A DNA stretch of 7,318 nt from Flavobacteriales bacterium (lineage in GTDB: Bacteria; Bacteroidota; Bacteroidia; Flavobacteriales_F; PHOS-HE28): contig JACJZH010000030.1 of NCBI GenBank assembly GCA_020635695.1, positions 1-7,318 on the forward strand. Reading direction: 5' to 3'. The notes beneath the pieces were generated by a model that did not search any database, had not been told where the DNA came from, and saw only the letters and a list, made by a program, of their open reading frames with translations. Position numbers and translations under genes: made by a program. Position 1 is the first letter of the stretch, and each line of letters begins with the position of its first letter. Of this stretch, positions 6,234 through 7,318 are shown piece by piece.

Positions 6234-6788
6234 TCAGTGCAGGGTGTCGGAGCGGGCGGTCAGGATGGCCTCCACGGCTTCGCGGTCGGGCCAGTGGCGC
6301 AGCACGGTGGCATGGCTGTTCAAGAGCACGGTCACCTGGCGGTCCAGTTCCTCTCCGATCTTTTTTTCCTGGTCCGCATAGAGCCGTCGGTCGGGCAAGG
6401 GGATCAGTCCGCGGTCCACGTCCCTGCGCAGGTCACGCACCTTCTTCAACGAGCTGTCCAAGGCGGTTCGTACCCGGCCGTACTCGCCGAGCAGGCGGCG
6501 CTGCGACTTGGTCATGGCGCGGTAGTAGTTCCCGAGGAGCAGTGCAGTGTCCTGTTGCAGGGTGTCCATGAAGGCCTGTTGCAGGGCCACCACCTGGCCT
6601 TGGAACACGGAGTCCATGTGCTGGTGTTCCGCCGGATCGATCGCAGCGAAGGCTGCCTCCAGGCTGTCCAGGTGCACGATCAGGCTGTCCAGTTCGGACA
6701 CGAGGGCGGGATCGCTGTCGCGCTGGCAGCCCCCCAGGGCCAGCACCAGCAAGGCGGAAGTGGCGAGCAGGAGAACGCGCACGGTCAT
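6234..6788 (-). CDS. Small helical lipoprotein of unknown function
   Basis: This 184-residue protein is one I do not recognise. Residues 1-20 are a lipoprotein signal with lipobox LGGC (Cys21), so it should be acylated and anchored in the cell envelope. The mature part, 22-184, has no obvious strand-rich segment. It is mainly charged amphipathic helix, with leucine-spaced stretches at 30-50 (SELDSLIVHLDSLEAAF) and 62-82 and basic helix around 92-125 (RAMTKSQRRLLGEYGRV, then KKVRDLRRDVDRG). A Pro break at 130-132 is followed by a final helix at about 136-180. A helical bundle or coiled coil is likely. The ATG at 6788 shares its A with the TGA of serS (TGATG), and the TPR gene follows after three bases. 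Coupling and shared envelope location suggest it may act with the TPR protein, for example as its membrane anchor or partner; nothing in the sequence proves this. The longer open frame to 7085 runs into serS and was not used. An in-frame A AAA AAG heptamer is present at codons 140-142. Confidence 0.85.
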   Translation of the reverse strand: MTVRVLLLATSALLVLALGGCQRDSDPALVSELDSLIVHLDSLEAAFAAIDPAEHQHMDSVFQGQVVALQQAFMDTLQQDTALLLGNYYRAMTKSQRRLLGEYGRVRTALDSSLKKVRDLRRDVDRGLIPLPDRRLYADQEKKIGEELDRQVTVLLNSHATVLRHWPDREAVEAILTARSDTLH

Positions 6789-7318
6789 CAGCGGATGATA
6801 TCGAAACCGGTATAGGGGTGCAATGCTGCCGGGATGCGGATGCCATCCGGGGTCTGGTTGTTCTCCAGCAGCGCGGCCACGATGCGCGCCAGGGCCAGGG
6901 CGCTGCCGTTCAGCGTGTGGGCCAGCTGGTTGCGCTTGCCGTCGCGGTAGCGGAGTTTCAGGCGGTTGCTCTGGTAGGTGGTGAAGGTGCTGATGGAGCT
7001 CACCTCCAACCAGCGTCCCTGTGCGGCGGCCCACACTTCCATGTCGTAGGTCATCGCGCTCACGGAGCCCATGTCGCCCCCGCAAAGCAGCAGCTGCCGG
7101 TAGGGCAATTCAAGGGCCTCGAGCAGTCCCCTGACATGTGCGACCATCTCCTCCAGGGCCTCCCGGCTCCGGTCGGGATGCTCGATGCGCACGATCTCCA
7201 CCTTGTCGAACTGGTGCACCCGGTTCAGTCCGCGCACGTCCTTCCCGTAGCTGCCTGCCTCGCGGCGGAAGCAGGGCGTGTGCCCCACCAGGGCGATGGG
7301 CAGCTGGTCGGGGTCCAG
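6788..7318 (-). CDS. serS: Seryl-tRNA synthetase, C-terminal part (partial)
   Basis: These are the last 176 residues of a cytoplasmic class II aminoacyl-tRNA synthetase that charges tRNA-Ser with serine; the 5' part (about 240 codons if of normal length) is beyond the right edge. Residue numbers are from the window edge. Motif 2 is HTPCFRREAGSYGKDVRGLNRVHQFDKVE (starting at 13), with the class-defining Arg18 and the FDKVE ending. The active-site strand GGDMGSVSAMTYDMEVW (80-96) and VSSIS (107-111) follow. Motif 3 is HTLNGSALALARIVAALLEN (134-153). The protein ends LHPYTGFDIIR, a Bacteroidota-like ending where many other phyla have LxPYxGG. There is no true start in the window: the GTG at 7288 is the internal Val before GHTPCF. 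The stop at 6788-6790 overlaps the lipoprotein ATG by one base, so serS appears to lead or feed the downstream operon. Confidence 0.97.
   Translation of the reverse strand: MDPDQLPIALVGHTPCFRREAGSYGKDVRGLNRVHQFDKVEIVRIEHPDRSREALEEMVAHVRGLLEALELPYRQLLLCGGDMGSVSAMTYDMEVWAAAQGRWLEVSSISTFTTYQSNRLKLRYRDGKRNQLAHTLNGSALALARIVAALLENNQTPDGIRIPAALHPYTGFDIIR

Noticed and set aside
4386..6815. An 809-codon open frame on the plus strand opposite the TPR and lipoprotein genes
   Set aside because: It is antisense to two convincing genes with signal peptides and TPR repeats. Its product is a His/Gln/Val/Gly-rich sequence with no domain, typical of the complement of GC-rich coding DNA.
1..7318. Mobile elements, CRISPR arrays, tRNA or rRNA genes, direct repeats, defence or secondary-metabolism genes
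   Set aside because: Nearly every base is taken by housekeeping coding sequence with uniform composition; I saw no repeat array, transposase motif or RNA-gene pattern on either strand.

Overview
The window looks like part of the chromosome of a GC-rich member of the Bacteroidota (Flavobacteriales-like). The reasons are the serS–TPR–DUF4286–rsmA–mgtE gene order, the Bacteroidota-style protein sequences (SerRS ending in PYTGFDIIR, a short hydroxyacid dehydrogenase with GLENID and PEGNR motifs, DUF4286), the near absence of Shine-Dalgarno sequences before starts, and one TAnnTTTG promoter-like box. The GC content (about 60-65% by eye) is high for this phylum. The taxonomic call is an inference from protein family resemblance recalled from memory.

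Eight genes lie head to tail on the minus strand, so transcription runs from the right end of the window to the left. In that order they are: the 3' part of serS (seryl-tRNA synthetase, entering from the right edge); a small helical lipoprotein of unknown function; an exported 616-residue TPR protein; a 102-residue DUF4286 protein; rsmA (16S rRNA dimethyltransferase); mgtE (Mg2+ channel/transporter); a D-2-hydroxyacid dehydrogenase resembling phosphoglycerate dehydrogenase; and a lipoprotein glycerophosphodiester phosphodiesterase. Seven of the eight are whole. At the left edge, the last 14 codons of a possible plus-strand gene run straight into the phosphodiesterase stop codon.

The genes are packed tightly. 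Junctions are overlaps of 1, 4 and 14 bases or gaps of 2 to 5 bases, except for one 46-base gap between rsmA and mgtE. This suggests one translationally coupled operon. The 46-base gap holds a -7-like box and a GC hairpin and is the only visible candidate for an internal promoter. The functions are mixed: translation and ribosome maturation (serS, rsmA), magnesium supply (mgtE, plausibly linked because ribosomes need Mg2+), envelope proteins (lipoprotein, TPR protein, phosphodiesterase) and small-molecule metabolism (dehydrogenase).

There is no sign of a mobile element, CRISPR array, defence system, tRNA, rRNA or riboswitch, and no gene-free stretch above 50 bases. The window is mostly ordinary housekeeping DNA. 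Its least understood part is the lipoprotein / TPR / DUF4286 trio between serS and rsmA. No exciting undescribed system can be supported from the sequence alone.
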